Position numbers and translations under genes: made by a program. From Galbibacter mesophilus (GTDB taxonomy: Bacteria > Bacteroidota > Bacteroidia > Flavobacteriales > Flavobacteriaceae), in assembly GCF_023721415.1 (NCBI RefSeq), contig NZ_JAMQVC010000003.1, positions 186,001-250,000 of the forward strand: a stretch of 64,000 bases of DNA, given 5' to 3'. Of the stretch, positions 62,760-64,000 are shown piece after piece. Below the pieces are notes generated by a model. That model was not told where the DNA came from. It worked only from the letters and a program-made list of their open reading frames with translations, and did no database searches. How positions within the stretch are numbered: position 1 is the stretch's first letter; each line of letters starts with the position of its first letter.

Positions 62760-64000
62760 CTACTTATTAGGTTGGTAATCCCATGAATCCGTCCATTGCA
62801 ATGGATAAATGGTACCATCTTCCTTAAAATTCAAAGGAGCGCTCCAGTATTGGTAATCGTGCCCTTTTATGTTATCCGAAGCAGAACCCCATAAATCGCC
62901 CATCCAAATAAATTTTTCCCCAGCATTTGTGTTTAGTTTCATTACGTAGGTTTGTTGCGCTGGAATAATTGGTTTTTGTGGAATACTTTTATGGGAGATA
63001 TAACCGTTAAACGGAAGTTTTTGTTGGTTATTGAATAAAGTAATCTCGTTGATGTAAAGGGCTGTAGTTGCGGAGGAATCCTTTGGTACAACCTTAATTC
63101 GGTCTGCTTCAATATTTACGGTAAAACGCATGGATTCGTTAAGTGCGGAAGATTCTCTGGTTAAAAGGTCTGCCTTAAGCGGTTTCCAACCATCAAATTG
63201 CCAAGTAAAGAAATCGAATTCAGGAATGTTGATTTCAGGATGAACTCTAGGATTTTCAACATTTCCGCAGTTTTCTGGACGGTTTCCTGTAAACAGGCTT
63301 ATTTCAATTTCGTTTACAGAGCTGTGCTTTTCAAGTTGAAGTTCGATGCCATCGTAGCCAGAAGGTCTTTTTTCTAACGTTTCATATTGCGTACCTCTGG
63401 AAACACTATCGCTCAGCATTAAGGCTTTTTTGCCAGGATAACGGTTTATGTTTCCTGTAAAAGTATAGCCAGTAAGTGGGTCGTTACTTACATAAACCCT
63501 AGCACCAGAGCCATAATTACAGAAGCAGCAAGTGTAATCAGTTAATAAGTAGTATTTATTGTTGTGTTTAAATTGAGAACCTGCTTCCATGTGCTGGGCG
63601 ATAATTCCACCGTTTTCCATAGTAGAGCCTGTATAGCTATCGTCTAATTTTTCAATGGAAACTTGGTGATTATTTATGGTGTTGTAGCTTATGTAAGCGG
63701 TGCCGTCGTCATCTACAAATAGTCCGAAATCACCCAGTCCTGCCTCGGATCGCGACATTTGTACATCGTCGTTAATAATCTTAAAAGGACCTTGCGGCGT
63801 ATCGCTTACAGCTACCCCAAATTTTCCATTCCATAGTTTTGGGTACCAATTATACCAAAGCACATATTTCTTAGTTTTTTTATTGTAAATAACATGAGGT
63901 CTGTAATAAACACCTTCTGGTTGATTGGGTATCAGGGCGCCCTGCTTTTCCCAATTTATCAGGTCCTTCGAACTATAACACAAGTATTTATTGGCTGTAG
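62760..64000 (-). CDS. GH43-like glycoside hydrolase, N-terminus outside the window
   Basis: The frame is open through base 64000 (codons KYLCYSSKDLINWEKQG at the right edge), so the first part of the gene lies to the right. The visible 413 residues or so begin within the five-bladed propeller: RPHVIYNKKTKKYVLWYNWY, GDFGLFVDDDGTAYISYN and the candidate acid residue in HMEAGSQFKHNNKYYLLT, as in GH43. The rest (about 240-407) is a beta-sandwich, perhaps a carbohydrate-binding module, ending in WTDSWDYQPNK. GH43 enzymes cut xylose, arabinose or galactose linkages; the subtype cannot be fixed. It is convergent with the sulfatase gene. Confidence 0.8.
   Translation of the reverse strand, partial: TANKYLCYSSKDLINWEKQGALIPNQPEGVYYRPHVIYNKKTKKYVLWYNWYPKLWNGKFGVAVSDTPQGPFKIINDDVQMSRSEAGLGDFGLFVDDDGTAYISYNTINNHQVSIEKLDDSYTGSTMENGGIIAQHMEAGSQFKHNNKYYLLTDYTCCFCNYGSGARVYVSNDPLTGYTFTGNINRYPGKKALMLSDSVSRGTQYETLEKRPSGYDGIELQLEKHSSVNEIEISLFTGNRPENCGNVENPRVHPEINIPEFDFFTWQFDGWKPLKADLLTRESSALNESMRFTVNIEADRIKVVPKDSSATTALYINEITLFNNQQKLPFNGYISHKSIPQKPIIPAQQTYVMKLNTNAGEKFIWMGDLWGSASDNIKGHDYQYWSAPLNFKEDGTIYPLQWTDSWDYQPNK

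Overview
The window looks like chromosomal DNA of a marine member of the Flavobacteriaceae (Bacteroidota). The reasons are AT-rich DNA, promoters with TAnnTTTG -7 elements, a SusC/SusD pair, a PorP/SprF protein beside a gliding-motility-type C-terminal sorting domain, a lipoprotein-type TamA homologue (TamL), an AccD without zinc-finger cysteines, and little use of Shine-Dalgarno sites. No plasmid, phage or insertion-sequence gene was seen. The species cannot be fixed from sequence alone.

Bases 1-26 kb hold mostly conserved core genes in short units: a 7TM-HD phosphohydrolase (cut by the left edge), thiolase, an NlpC/P60-like protein whose catalytic Cys position is Gly, a Tat-type Gfo/Idh/MocA oxidoreductase, pnp and rpsO, accD and fbaA, tamL divergent from an rRNA methyltransferase, an ECF sigma/anti-sigma pair, an apbE pair, map with a methyltransferase, an M1 peptidase with two envelope proteins, peptidase E, rluF, tRNA-Gly(TCC) and two small acetyltransferases. 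Several convergent pairs share perfect bidirectional terminator hairpins.

Bases 26-33.8 kb are accessory: a GMC oxidoreductase with its subunit-3-like partner, DoxX, an aldo/keto reductase, a DM13 protein with a coupled small protein, and two tandem AraC regulators. The two long gene-free stretches (28.3-28.9 and 33.0-33.8 kb) carry hairpins and a recurring TGAC-N4-GTCA type motif.

Bases 33.8-46.2 kb form one same-strand block that looks like a cell-surface or secretion locus: a 1931-residue repeat protein with a hierarchical array of 168-bp and 273-bp units, an 821-residue protein with four Ig-like repeats and the same kind of N-terminal head, a protein with a type IX secretion (gliding-type) C-terminal domain, PorP/SprF and an OmpA-family peptidoglycan anchor. 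I think this block is the best candidate for an undescribed system, probably a surface fibre or adhesin.

Bases 46.2-64 kb are a polysaccharide utilisation locus. One arm reads leftward (SusC, SusD, sulfatase, GH78 rhamnosidase), the other rightward (GH2 beta-galactosidase, GH78-like rhamnosidase, sulfatase), and a GH43-like gene runs off the right edge. A long inverted repeat lies in the divergent promoter region. Two rhamnosidases with two sulfatases suggest a sulfated rhamnose-containing algal glycan such as ulvan; no lyase is in view, so the substrate is an inference.
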